Assembly: GCA_963575745.1 (NCBI GenBank)
Contig: CAUYUJ010021056.1
Location: 1 to 55,152, forward strand
From: Prorocentrum cordatum
Lineage: Eukaryota > Sar > Dinophyceae > Prorocentrales > Prorocentraceae
DNA length: 55,152 nucleotides
Direction of reading: 5' to 3'
Each line of letters starts with the position of its first letter. Within the stretch, counting starts at the first letter, position 1. Below, piece after piece: positions 1-9,866 of the stretch. The notes beneath the pieces were generated by a model. It was not told the origin of the DNA and did no database searches. It was given only the letters and a program-made list of their open reading frames with translations. The position numbers were made by a program, and so were the translations under genes.

Positions 1-906
1 ACGACCCCACCCCAGCACGACCATACCCCAGCACGACCACACCCCAGCACGACCCGACCCCAGCACGACCCTACCCCAGCAAGACCACACCCTGCACGAC
101 CACACCCCAGCACGACCTCACACAGCATCGACCACGCCCCAGCACGACCCACGCCCAGCACGACAACGCCCCAGCACGACACCGCCCAGCCCACCGCCCA
201 GCACGACACCCCCCAGCACGACCACCCCCAGGCACGACCCCACCCTAGCACGACCATACCCCAGCACGACCACACCCCAGCACGAACCCCAGCACGACCC
301 CACCCCAGCACGACCCCACCCCAGCACGACCATACCCCAGCACGACCACACCCCAGCACGACCCGACCCCAGCACGACCCTACCCCAGCACGACCCGATC
401 GATAAATCACAGGGTGCGGAGCACCCCAGCACGAACCCACCCCAGCACGACCCCACCCCAGCACGACCCCACCCCAGCACGACCACGCCCCCGCACGACC
501 ACACCCCAGCACGACCACACCCCAGCACGACCACTCCCCAGCACGACCCCACCCCAGCACGACCCCACCCTAGCACGACCACACCCCAGCACGAACACAC
601 CCCAGCACGACCCCACCCCAGCACGATCACACCCCAGCACGACCCCACCCCAGCAAGACCACACCCCAGCACGACCGCACCCCAGCACGACCTTACCACA
701 GCACGACCACACCCCAGCACGACCACCCCCCAGCACGACCACGCCCCAGCACGACCACGCCCCAGCACGACCACGCCCCAGCACGACCACGCCCCAGCAC
801 GACCACCCCCCAGCACGACCACCCCCCGAGCACGACCACCCCCCGGCACGACCACCCCCCAGCACGACCACACCCCAGCACGACCACTCCCCAGCACGAC
901 CACCCC
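1..906. repeat. 16-bp tandem array (CACGACCACACCCCAG consensus)
   Basis: About 56 imperfect copies of CACGACCACACCCCAG, with A, G, C or T at the tenth position and occasional one-base slips. The unit has no stop triplet in any of the six frames, so long open frames (Pro/His/Thr on +, Gly/Val/Trp on -) appear automatically. They are not evidence for a protein. One box resembling CCGATCGATAAATCACAGGG interrupts the array at 394-419. Confidence 0.95.
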
Positions 907-932
907 GCCTTGGTTGAGTGGTTGCCTGTCGT

Positions 933-1073
933 CGTGGAATGTTTCGTGGGGTGTCTCGTGGAATGTTTCGCGGGGTGTCTCGTGAAATGTTTCGTGAGGT
1001 GTCTCGTGGAATGTTCGTGAGGTGTCTCGTGGGCTGTTTCGTGAGGTGTCTCGTGGGATGTTTCGTGAGGTGT
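933..1073. repeat. 24-bp tandem array (GTTTCGTGGGGTGTCTCGTG-type)
   Basis: Repeats of a 24-bp unit around GAATGTTTCGTGGGGTGTCT that alternate GGGG with GAGG. Because 24 is divisible by three, each frame encodes one fixed octapeptide (Cys/Val/Gly-rich on +, His-Glu-Thr-Pro-rich on -). The same array recurs at about 4470-4655, 6470-6645, 9645-9785, 13055-13265 and 15035-15205, always between a 16-bp array and a type A tail. Confidence 0.9.
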
Positions 1074-1147
1074 TGCCCAGTTGGGTATCATGAAAACGTG
1101 TCCATGCTCCACATGTCTATATCCCTTTCCGGGTTCGTGGGTCCATC

Positions 1148-1870
1148 ATGTTTCATTTTTCTGACCATTTTCTCATTGACGAGGACGAGGAGTTCAGGAC
1201 CCGGGTTCATTGTTCGGAGCGCCAGGGGGCCCACTTCTATCTGTACGACTGCGAGGGAGTGGTGCGGTCAGATTACACAAAAGTATTGCGAACATATTTG
1301 TTACCCTATCTGAGTGATGACGCCCGTGCGGTATGTAAGCGAGAGCAAGCGAACACGGATCGCGAACTTGTGGTCCACCTTCGATCTGGCGACCTTCTTG
1401 ATGACAGCACCAGGAAAGGACGAATGGCTCCATGCTCATTCATTGAGAAAGTCATGGAAGACCCATTTGTTTGCCCTTTCTTTCCGCGCGTTCGCTTCAT
1501 CACTGAGCCAGACCGGAAGCACCCTTGCTTGAATTACTTCGCAAAGACAAATTATAAAGTCGAAGTGCAGTCCAAGTCCATAGCAGCGGATGCTTGCGCT
1601 ATCATGTACGCAAAGCATTTAGCGTACGCCGCGAAGTCAACATTCAGCATGTCGTTGAATCTATTCAATCCGGAGCCTGTGGCTATATACAACCCGATAG
1701 GAGGATGCCGCAACAGAAAACGTCATAACGTATCTTGCCCACATGGTCACGACGTCATGTATTGCATTCCAGGGATGGACTATGCTCGGGATACTGATAG
1801 CAAGATCGATTTCGTGACTAACTTTCCTAGCGAGAAGCTTTGGAGAGTCGGCGTGGGGTGCTTGAAGTAG
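1148..1870 (+). CDS. Glycosyltransferase-like protein (fucosyltransferase-type fold), probably 5'-truncated
   Basis: A 240-residue ORF with ordinary, non-repetitive composition, ending TAG at 1868-1870. Residues 77-82 read HLRSGD, which resembles the HxRxGD/HxRRGD nucleotide-sugar motif of GT11/GT10-like and O-fucosyltransferase-like enzymes. Residues 142-181 (SIAADACAIMYAKHLAYAAK, then STFS and a short hydrophobic stretch to YNP) resemble the C-terminal 'A..lv.s.STFS' motif of GT11 proteins. Cysteines at 187, 197 and 206 suggest a lumenal or secreted domain. Such enzymes are usually 300-500 residues, so 5' exons are probably missing. The ATG lies inside the terminal ATCATGTT of the adjacent element copy, with an in-frame stop at 1091-1093, so the original start may have been displaced by the insertion. 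No signal peptide or membrane anchor is visible. The sugar and acceptor cannot be deduced. Confidence 0.65.
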   Translation: MFHFSDHFLIDEDEEFRTRVHCSERQGAHFYLYDCEGVVRSDYTKVLRTYLLPYLSDDARAVCKREQANTDRELVVHLRSGDLLDDSTRKGRMAPCSFIEKVMEDPFVCPFFPRVRFITEPDRKHPCLNYFAKTNYKVEVQSKSIAADACAIMYAKHLAYAAKSTFSMSLNLFNPEPVAIYNPIGGCRNRKRHNVSCPHGHDVMYCIPGMDYARDTDSKIDFVTNFPSEKLWRVGVGCLK

Positions 1871-2519
1871 GTCGATCACATGTTCGATTGTGGGGCCGTC
1901 GCGGGCTCATCCAGCTTCTATCTACGGTTTTATCAGCAGACGGCGTTTGGCCAGTTACCCTCGTGCTTCGTGCTTCGGAGACGCGGTTGCCGCGTTTCGC
2001 TCACGCGGTTGGGCTCCCGCATGGAAAATACATAATTTTGCAGCACTTGACCAACGGATGTAAGAATGAGTGGCGGGCCATCATTGGAGCGTGTTTCTTG
2101 ATTGTTTGGGGCATAGTAGGCAGTATATAGCCCCCGTCCCCCCCCCCTCCCCCCCCCTGTAACGTAACGCCCCTCCCCCCCCCAGTGCGCTCTGGGCATT
2201 GCCGCCGTGCGCATCCGGATCCGGATTGGCGTCCGCATAGGAGTCCGCATAGGAGGAGGGCGAGGAGGAGAAGAAGGAGGAGGAGGAGGAGGAGGAGGAG
2301 GGGGACGAGGAGGAGGACGAGGAGGAGGAAGAGGAGGAGCGGAGGAGGAGGAGGAGGAGGAGGAGGAGAAGGAGGGAGAAGAGAAGAACGTCGCATTCTA
2401 TCCGTAAGGGCTTCGCCCCATGCCGCCGGCCCCCTGTCTCGGTTAATGGGAGATGCAAAAGCTAAATCATGAGGTCTGGGCGCCGCCGTGAAGCAGTGTC
2501 GGGACCTATTTGTTTTTCG
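1871..2519. other. Spacer with GGA microsatellite
   Basis: No supported gene. It contains poly-C runs near 2130-2185 and a purine-rich GGA/GAGGA microsatellite at about 2248-2390. The downstream half has no recognisable family. ORFs here follow the simple-sequence strand and are not coding. Confidence 0.7.
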
Positions 2520-3170
2520 GCCCTGACCTTACGGATCCGCGTGAGGGGTGCCACCGAATTTCAGAAATGTGGCAAATCCCATATGTTTTTGGACCCTGAC
2601 CCTACGGATATGCGTGAGGGGTGCCGCCGAATTTCAGAAATGCGGCAAATCCCTTGTGTTTTTGGACCCTGACCCTGTCGATCCGCCAAAGGGGTGCCAC
2701 CGAATTTCAGAAATGTTGAAAATCCCATTGGTTTTCGGACCCTGACCCCGCAGATCTGCGTGAGGGGCGCCATCGAATTTCAGAAATGTGGCAAATCCCA
2801 TATGATTTTGGACCCTGACCCCGCTGATCTGCGTGAGGGGTGTCACCGAATATTAGACATGTAGCAAATCCCATGCGTTTTTGGACCCTGACCCCGCCGA
2901 TCTGCGTGAGGGATGCAAGCGAATTTCAAACATGTTGCAAATCGAATGCGTTTTTGGACCCTGACCCCGCCGATCTGCGTGAGGGGTGCCACCGAATGTA
3001 AGAAAGAATGCGAATCCCATATGTTTTTGGACCCTGACCCCGCCGATCTGTGTGAGGGGTGCCAGCAAATCTGAGAAATGTGGCAAATCCCATGTGTTTT
3101 TGGACCCTGACCCCGCCGATCCGCGTGAGGGGTGCCACCGAATGGCAGAAATGTGGCAAATCCAGTGTTT
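2520..3170. repeat. 73-bp tandem repeat, about nine units
   Basis: About nine units of 73 bp, with conserved blocks GAATTTCAGAAATGTGGCAA and TTTTTGGACCCTGACCC followed by GATCTGCGTGAGGGGTGCCA. Unit starts step by 72-74 bp (for example near 2549, 2622, 2695 and 2768). A 73-bp period shifts frame every unit, so the short ORFs are artefacts. The array is cut at its right end by the head of element copy E2 at 3171. Confidence 0.9.
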
Positions 3171-3323
3171 TTCCCGGAAAGGGCTTGAGCCCAGGGTTCT
3201 CTTTTAGATGGTTTCCCCCCGGGTTTGACGGGAAGAGGGCCGGCGGATTTCTTTTGCGATGAATAACGAGTGGGAAGAGGGCCGGCGAATTAAAATTTGA
3301 GGATGTCTCGAGCGAAACGCTTG
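3171..3323 (+). mobile_element. Head of interrupted type B copy (E2 head)
   Basis: Begins TTCCCGGAAAGGGC with a GGGCT/AGCCC hairpin. The 42-bp-spaced direct repeat pair lies at 3230 and 3272 and carries the local tag GGGAAGAG before GGCCGGCG. It ends at GAAACGCTTG, exactly where the next copy starts. The sequence that normally follows this point (CAGAATTTGTTGAGG) resumes at 6723, so 3324-6722 looks like two later insertions into this copy. Confidence 0.65.
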
Positions 3324-4732
3324 TTCCCGGAAAGGGCATGAGCCCAGGGTTCTCTTTTAGTGGGTAAACCTGTCCCCCGGTGCCAACTTGAAGGAGGCCG
3401 GCGAATTTTTTCCCTGATAAATAACGAGGTCGAAGGAGGCCGGCGAATTAAAAATTGAGGATGTCTCGAGCGAAACGCTTGTTTTTGAAATCCCGATCGA
3501 TAAATCACAGGGTGCGGGCCACTTTTTCGTGTGTTGAGGATGTCTCGAGCGAAACGCTTGCTCCGCAGAGTTTGCCGAGGATGTCTCGAGCGAAACGCTT
3601 GTTTTGCAGAGCCGACCGCGACGCGGAAAAGCGCCCCGCGCGAAGGAATTTCGATGATGTCTCGACTAATTCCTTTGTTTTTGTACGATTTCCTGGAATT
3701 TTGGCAGGATGTCTCGAGCGAAATGCACGACCCCACCCTAGCACGACCATACCCCAGCACGACCACACCCCAGCACGACCAGACCCCAGCACGACCCCAC
3801 CCCAGCACGACCCCACCCCAGCACGACCATACCCCAGCACGACCACACCCCAGCACGACCCGACCCCAGCACGACCCTACCCCAGCAAGACCACACCCCA
3901 GCACGACCACACCCCAGCACGACCTCACCACAGCACGACCACGCCCCAGCACGACCACGCCCCAGCACGACCACGCCCCAGCACGACCACGCCCCAGCAC
4001 GACCACGCCCCAGCACGACCACCCCCCAGCACGACCACTCCCCCAGCACGACCACCCCCCAGCACGACCACCCCCCAGCACGAACCACTCCCCCAGCAAA
4101 CGACCCCCCCTATCAACCAAAAAAACGACCCCACCCCAGCACGACCCCACCCCAGCACGACCATACCCCAGCACGACCACACCCCAGCACGACCCGACCC
4201 CAGCACGACCCTACCCCAGCAAGACCACACCCCAGCACGACCACACCCCAGCACGACCTCACCACAGCACGACCACACTCCAGCACGACCACGCCCCAGC
4301 ACGACCACGCCCCAGCACGACCACGCCCCAGCACGACCACCCCCCAGCACTACCACCCCCCCAACACGACCACCCCCCAGCACGACCACCCCCCAGCACG
4401 ACCACACCCCAGCACGACCACTCCCCAGCACGACCACACCGCTTGGTTGAGTGGTTGCTGTCGTCGTGGAATGTGTTTCGTGGGGTGCCCTCGTGATGTT
4501 CGCGGGGTGTCTCCTGAATGTTTCGTGGGGTGTCTCGTGGAATGTTTCGCGGGGTGTCTCGTGGAATGTTTCGTGAGGTGTCTCGCGGACTGTTTCGTGA
4601 GGTGTCTCGTGGGATGTTTCGTGAGGTGTCTCGTGGGATGTTTCGTGAGGTGTTGCCCCGTTGGGTATCGTGAAAACGTGCCCATGCTCCACATGTCTAT
4701 ATCCCTTTCCGGGTTCGTGGGTCCATCATGTT
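3324..4732 (+). mobile_element. Modular element copy E3, type A
   Basis: A complete type A copy of 1.4 kb. The head carries a direct repeat pair at 3390 and 3432 (tag GAAGGAG). It is followed by GGATGTCTCGAGCGAAACGC units, a CCGATCGATAAATCACAGGG box (3492-3517), a segment with GCCGACCGCGACGCGGAAAA, the 16-bp array (about 3726-4441), the 24-bp array and a type A tail. Sub-terminal inverted motifs are CCCGGAAAGG (5') and CCTTTCCGGG (3'). No enzyme is encoded. Confidence 0.8.
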
Positions 4733-4733
4733 T

Positions 4734-6722
4734 TTCCCGGAAAGGGCCTGAGCCCAGGGTTCTCTTTTAGTTGGTAAACCTGTCCCCCGGTGCAAACTTG
4801 AAGGAGGCCGGCGAATTTTTTCCCTGATAAATAACGAGGTCGAAGGAGGCCGGCGAATTAAAATTTGAGGATGTCTCGAGCGAAACGCTTGTTTTTGAAA
4901 TCCCGATCGATAAATCACAGGGTGCGGGCCACTTTTTCGTGTGTTGAGGATGTCTCGAGCGAAACGCTTGCTCCGCAGAGTTTGCCGAGGATGTCTCGAG
5001 CGAAACGCTTGTTTTGCAGAGCCGACCGCGACGCGGAAAAGCGCCCCGCGCGAAGGAATTTCGATGATGTCTCGACTAATTCGTTTGTTTTTGTACGATT
5101 TCCTGGAATTTTGGCAGGATGTCTCGAGCGAAATGCACGACCCCACCCTAGCACGACCATACCCCAGCACGACCACACCCCAGCACGACCAGACCCCAGC
5201 ACGACCCCACCCCAGCACGACCCCACCCCAGCACGACCATACCCCAGCACCAGCACGACCACACCCCAGCACGACCCGATCGATAAGTCACAGGGTGCGG
5301 ACCACCCCAGCACGACCACACCCCAGCACGACCCCACTCCAGCACGACCCCACCCCAGCACGACCACGCCCCAGCACGACCACACCCCAACACGACCACA
5401 CCCCAGCACGACCACACCCCAGCACGACCCCGACCCAGCACGACCCCACCCCAGCCCGACCACACCCCAGCACGACCACACCCCAGAACGACCACACCCC
5501 AGCCCGACCCCACCCAAGCACGACCCCACCCCAGCACGACCACACCCCAGCAGGACCACACCCCAGCACGACCACATCCCAGCAGGACCCCACCGCAGCA
5601 AGACCACACCCCAGCACGACCACACCCCAGCACGACCTCACCACAGCACGACCACACCCCAGCACGACCACGCCCCAGCACGACCACGCCCCAGCACCAC
5701 CACGCCCCAGCACGACCCCACCCCAGCACGACCACCCCCCCAGCACGACCACACCGCAGCACGACCACCCCCCAGCACGCCCACCCCCCAGCACGACCAC
5801 TCCCCAGCACGAGCACACCGCCTTGGTTGAGTGGTTGCCTGCACGACCACACCCCAGCACGACCACACCCCAGCACGACCACACCCCAGCACGATCACAC
5901 CCGAGCACGACCACACCCCAGCACCAGCACGACCACACCCCAGCACGACCCGATCGATAAGTCACAGGGTTCGGACCACCCCAGCACGACCACACCCCAG
6001 CACGACCCCACTCCAGCACGACCCCACCCCAGCACGACCACGCCCCAGCACGACCACACCCCAACACGACCACACCCCAGCACGACCACACTCCAGCACG
6101 ACCCCGACCCAGCACGACCCCACCCCAGCAAGAACCACACCCCATCACGACCACACCACACACCACAGAACCCCATCATCTACCAGCACGGCACTACCCT
6201 ACCCCAGCAGACGACCCCACAAGACCGCACCCCAGCACGACCACACCCCATCACGACGACCACGCCCCAGCACGACCACGCCCCAGCACGACCACGCCCC
6301 AGCACGACCACCCCCAGCACGACCACCCCCCCAGCACGACCACCCCCCAGCACGACCACCCCCCAGCACGACCACACCCCAGCACGACCACACCCCAGCA
6401 CGACCACACCCCACCACGACCATACTCCAGCACGACCACACCCCAGCACGACCACACCCAGTCGCACCCCCGTGGAATGTTTCGTGGGGTGTCTGGTTGA
6501 GTGGTTGCCTGTTCGTGGGGTGTCTCGTGGAATGTTTCACGGGGTGTCTCGTGGAATGTTTCGTGAGGTGTCTCGTGGGTTGTTTCGTGAGGTGTCTCCT
6601 AGGATGTTTCGCGGGGTGTCTCGTGGGATGTTTCGTGAGGTGTCGCCCAGTTGGATATCGTGAAAACGTGACCATGCTGCACATGTCTATATCCCTTTCC
6701 GGGTTCGTGGGTCCATCATGTT
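4734..6722 (+). mobile_element. Modular element copy E4, type A, expanded interior
   Basis: A complete type A copy of about 2.0 kb, abutting E3. Its 16-bp array (about 5146-6467) is broken by two extra CCGATCGATAAGTCACAGGG-like boxes (5275-5300 and 5949-5974), by a fragment of the link sequence (TTGGTTGAGTGGTTGCC, about 5823-5840) and by a degenerate stretch near 6130-6240. This suggests the array grew by joining pieces of several copies. The tail has the ACCATGCTGC variant shared with the copy at 14078-15286. Confidence 0.8.
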
Positions 6723-8114
6723 CAGAATTCGTTGAGGATGTCTCGAGCGAAACGCTTGTTTTGTGTTATAGGTTGTCCTCTCCTGGGGGCCTGAATTCGG
6801 AGGATCTCTCAAGTGAAATGCTTGTTTTCACGTGCCCAGGTCTTGAGGATGTCTCGAGCGAGACGCTTGGTTTCACGCCTCTAGGTTGCCCAGACAGAGG
6901 TCTAGCGCCAGGAGTTGTTGAGCATGTCTCGAGCGAGACGCTTGGTTTGACGCGTCCTCGTCGCCCAGGCGGATGTCTAGCATGAGGATGTGTCGAGGAA
7001 GTCTCGATCGAGACGCTTGTTTGCACGTGTCCAGGTGGCCCAGGCGGATGTCTAGCATGAGGATGTGCTGAGAACGTCATGAGCGAAACGTGTGTTTTCA
7101 CGTGTCCAGGTCGCCCAGGCACAGCACAGCCCTCGGCACGGTACATCAACATCGATACCCTTAGCATTGCAGCCTGGCATGTTGCCCGGCACGTTCCGCG
7201 GAGCGTCCCGTGGCGAGTCCACCTGGCACGTCGCGCGGTGCACGTCCATTGGCACGTTCCGTAGCGCGTCTCTTTGGCACGTCCCGCGGTGCGTCTCCAT
7301 GGCACGTCCCCTGGCACGTCGCCTGGCGCGTCCCTTGGGACGTTCCGCGGCGCGTCTTCCTGGCATGTCCCCTCTGTCGATTAGTTCCGGGGCAGCTACC
7401 ATCTGCTCCGGCAGCTCGAGCTTAAGATCCAGATCAGTTCGGTCAGGACTCGGATGCCAGGGAGGACTCGATCCACAACGCTATATATAGAGCACAATCG
7501 CGGCATGGCACATCGCAGTTCAGCACGGCCAAGCACGGCACAGCCTTCGGCACGGTACATCAAGATCGATACACTGAACATTGCACCTTGGCACGTTCCT
7601 TGGCGCGTTCCGTGGCGAGTCCACCTGGCACGTTGCGCGGCGCGTCCCCTGGCACGTCGCGCGGCACGTCCATTGGCACGTTCCGTAGCGCGCCCCCTCG
7701 GCACGTCCCGCGGTGCGTGCCCATGGCACGTCCCCTGGCACGTCGCCTGGCGCGTCCCTTGGGACGTTCCGCGGCGCGTCCTCCTGGCATGTCACGTCTG
7801 TCGATTAGCTCTGGGGCAGCTACCATCTGCTCAGGCAACTCGAGCTTAAGATCCAGATCAGTTCGGTCAGGACTCGGTGGCAACGAGGACTCGATCCACA
7901 ACGCTATATATATATATATATATATATATAGAGCACAATCGCGGCATGGCACATCGCAGTTCAGCACGGCGTAGCACGGCACAGCCGTCGCCACGGTACA
8001 TCAAGATCGATACATTCAGCATTGCATTTGCCCGTCGCCCAGTCAGGTGTCTTTGAAACGTTGCCATGCCTTACGCTTCTATATTCCTTTCCGGGTTCGT
8101 GGGTCGATCATGTT
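6723..8114 (+). mobile_element. Type B body and tail (resumption of E2)
   Basis: Starts CAGAATTCGTTGAGGATGTC, the sequence that follows GCTTGTTTTT in uninterrupted heads. It continues with a run of GAGGATGTCTCGAGCGAGAC units, then the ~423-bp type B unit, whose junction markers lie near 7372 and 7795, and a type B tail ending ATCATGTT at 8114. Within the 423-bp units, GCTATATATAGAGCACAATC looks TATA-like; one copy has expanded to an (AT)n run at about 7906-7930. No coding potential is seen. Confidence 0.7.
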
Positions 8115-8115
8115 T

Positions 8116-9866
8116 TTCCCGGAAAGGGCACGGGCCCAGGGTTCTCTTTTAGTAGGTAAACCTGTCCCCCGGTGCCAACTTGAAGGAGGCCGGCGAATTT
8201 TTTCCCTGATAAATAACGAGGTCGAAGGAGGCCGGCGAATTAAAATTTGAGGATGTCTCGAGCGAAACGCTTGTTTTTGAAATCCCGATCGATAAATCAC
8301 AGGGTGCGGGACACTTTTTCGTGTGTTGAGGATGTCTCGAGCGAAACGCTTGCTCCGCAGAGTTTGCCGAGGATGTCTCGAGCGAAACGCTTGTTTTGCA
8401 GAGCCGACCGCGACGCGGAAAAGCGCCCCGCGCGAAGGAATTCGATGATGTCTCGACTAATTCGTTTGTTTTTGTACGATTTCCTGGAATTTTGGCAGGA
8501 TGTCTCGAGCGAAATGCACGACCCCACCCTAGCACGACCATACCCCAGCACGACCACACCCCAGCACGACCAGACCCCAGCACGACCCCACCCCAGCACG
8601 ACCCCACCCCAGCACGACCATACCCCAGCACGACCACACCCCAGCACGACCCGACCCCAGCACGACCCTACCCCAGCAAGACCACACCCCAGCACGACCA
8701 CACCCCAGCACGACCTCACCACAGCACGACCACACCCCAGCACGACCACGCCCCAGCACGACCACGCCCCAGCACGACCACGCCCCAGCACGACCACCCC
8801 CCAGCACGACCACCCCCCCAGCACGACCACCCCCCAGCACGACCACCCCCCAGCACGACCACACACCCCAGCACGACCACTCCCCACACGACCCCCAGCA
8901 CGACCGACACCCTCAGCACGACCACACCCCAAGCACACGACCACACCCCAGCACGACCACGCCCCAGCACGACCACACCCCAGCACGACCACACCCCAGC
9001 ACGACCACACCCCAGCACGACCACACCCCAACACGCCACACCCCCACCACGATCACACCCCACACACGACCCACCCAGCACGACCCGATCGATGAGTCCA
9101 CGAACCACCCCCAGCGGACCACCCCAGCACGACCCCACCCCAGCACGACCCCCCCAGCACGACCACACCCCAGCACGACCCCACCCCAGCACGACCACAC
9201 CCCAGCACGACCATACCCCCGCACGACCACACCCCAGCACGACCCGACCCCAGCACGACCCTACCCCAGCAAGACCACACCCCAGCACGACCACACCCCA
9301 GCACGACCTCACCACAGCACGACCACACCCCAGCACGACCACGCCCCAGCACGACCACGCCCCAGCACGACCACGCCCCACACCCACCCCCAGCACGCAC
9401 GACCAACCCCCCAGCACGACCACCCCCCAGCACGACCACCCCACAGCACGACCACACCCCAGCACGACCACGCCCCAGCACGACCACGCCCCAGCACGAC
9501 CACGCCCCAGCACAACCACCCCCCAGCACGACCACCCCCCCAGCACGACCACACCCCAGCACGACCACCCCCCAGCACGACCACACCCCAGCACGACCAC
9601 TCCCCAGCACGACCACACCGCCTTGGTTGAGTGGTTGCCTGTCGTCGTGGAATGTTTCGTGGGGTGTCTCGTGGAATGTTTCGCGGGGTGTCTCCTGGAA
9701 TGTTTCGTGAGGTGTCTCGCGGAATGTTTCGTGAGGTGTCTCGTGGGATGTTTCGTGAGGTGTCTCGTGGGATGTTTCGTGAGGTGTTGCCCCGTTGGGT
9801 ATCGTGAAAACGTGCCCATGCTCCACATGTCTATATCCCTTTCCGGGTTCGTGGGTCCATCATGTT
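8116..9866 (+). mobile_element. Modular element copy E5, type A
   Basis: A complete 1.75-kb type A copy. The head pair lies at 8182 and 8224, the CCGATCGATAAATC box at 8284-8309, the 16-bp array at about 8516-9620 (with a decayed box near 9087), then the 24-bp array and tail. A + strand frame is open from 8396 to 10129 (577 codons) only because the repeats lack stops. It runs out of this element into the next one and is not a gene. Confidence 0.8.

Larger units (their letters stand above)
1..1152 (+). mobile_element. Modular element copy E1, type A (left end outside window)
   Basis: This is the right-hand part of a type A copy. In order it has a 16-bp array (1-906), a short link containing TTGGTTGAGTGGTTGCC, a 24-bp array (933-1073) and the conserved tail ending ATCATGTT at 1152. 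The tail carries the CCTTTCCGGG motif, which is the reverse complement of the CCCGGAAAGG found at the 5' end of complete copies. No transposase, reverse transcriptase or other enzyme is encoded, so the family is non-autonomous or moved by something not visible here. The 3' boundary is inferred from ten tails in the window that all diverge right after ATCATGTT. Confidence 0.75.

Noticed and set aside
1-906. Possible CRISPR-like or direct-repeat immune array
   Set aside because: The repeats are contiguous 16-mers without unique spacers, there are no cas-like genes, and the context is eukaryotic.
1126-1152. tRNA B-box-like GGTTCGTGGGTCC at element tails (SINE hypothesis)
   Set aside because: The spacing does not fit GGTTCRANNCC, no A box was found upstream, and no cloverleaf could be drawn.
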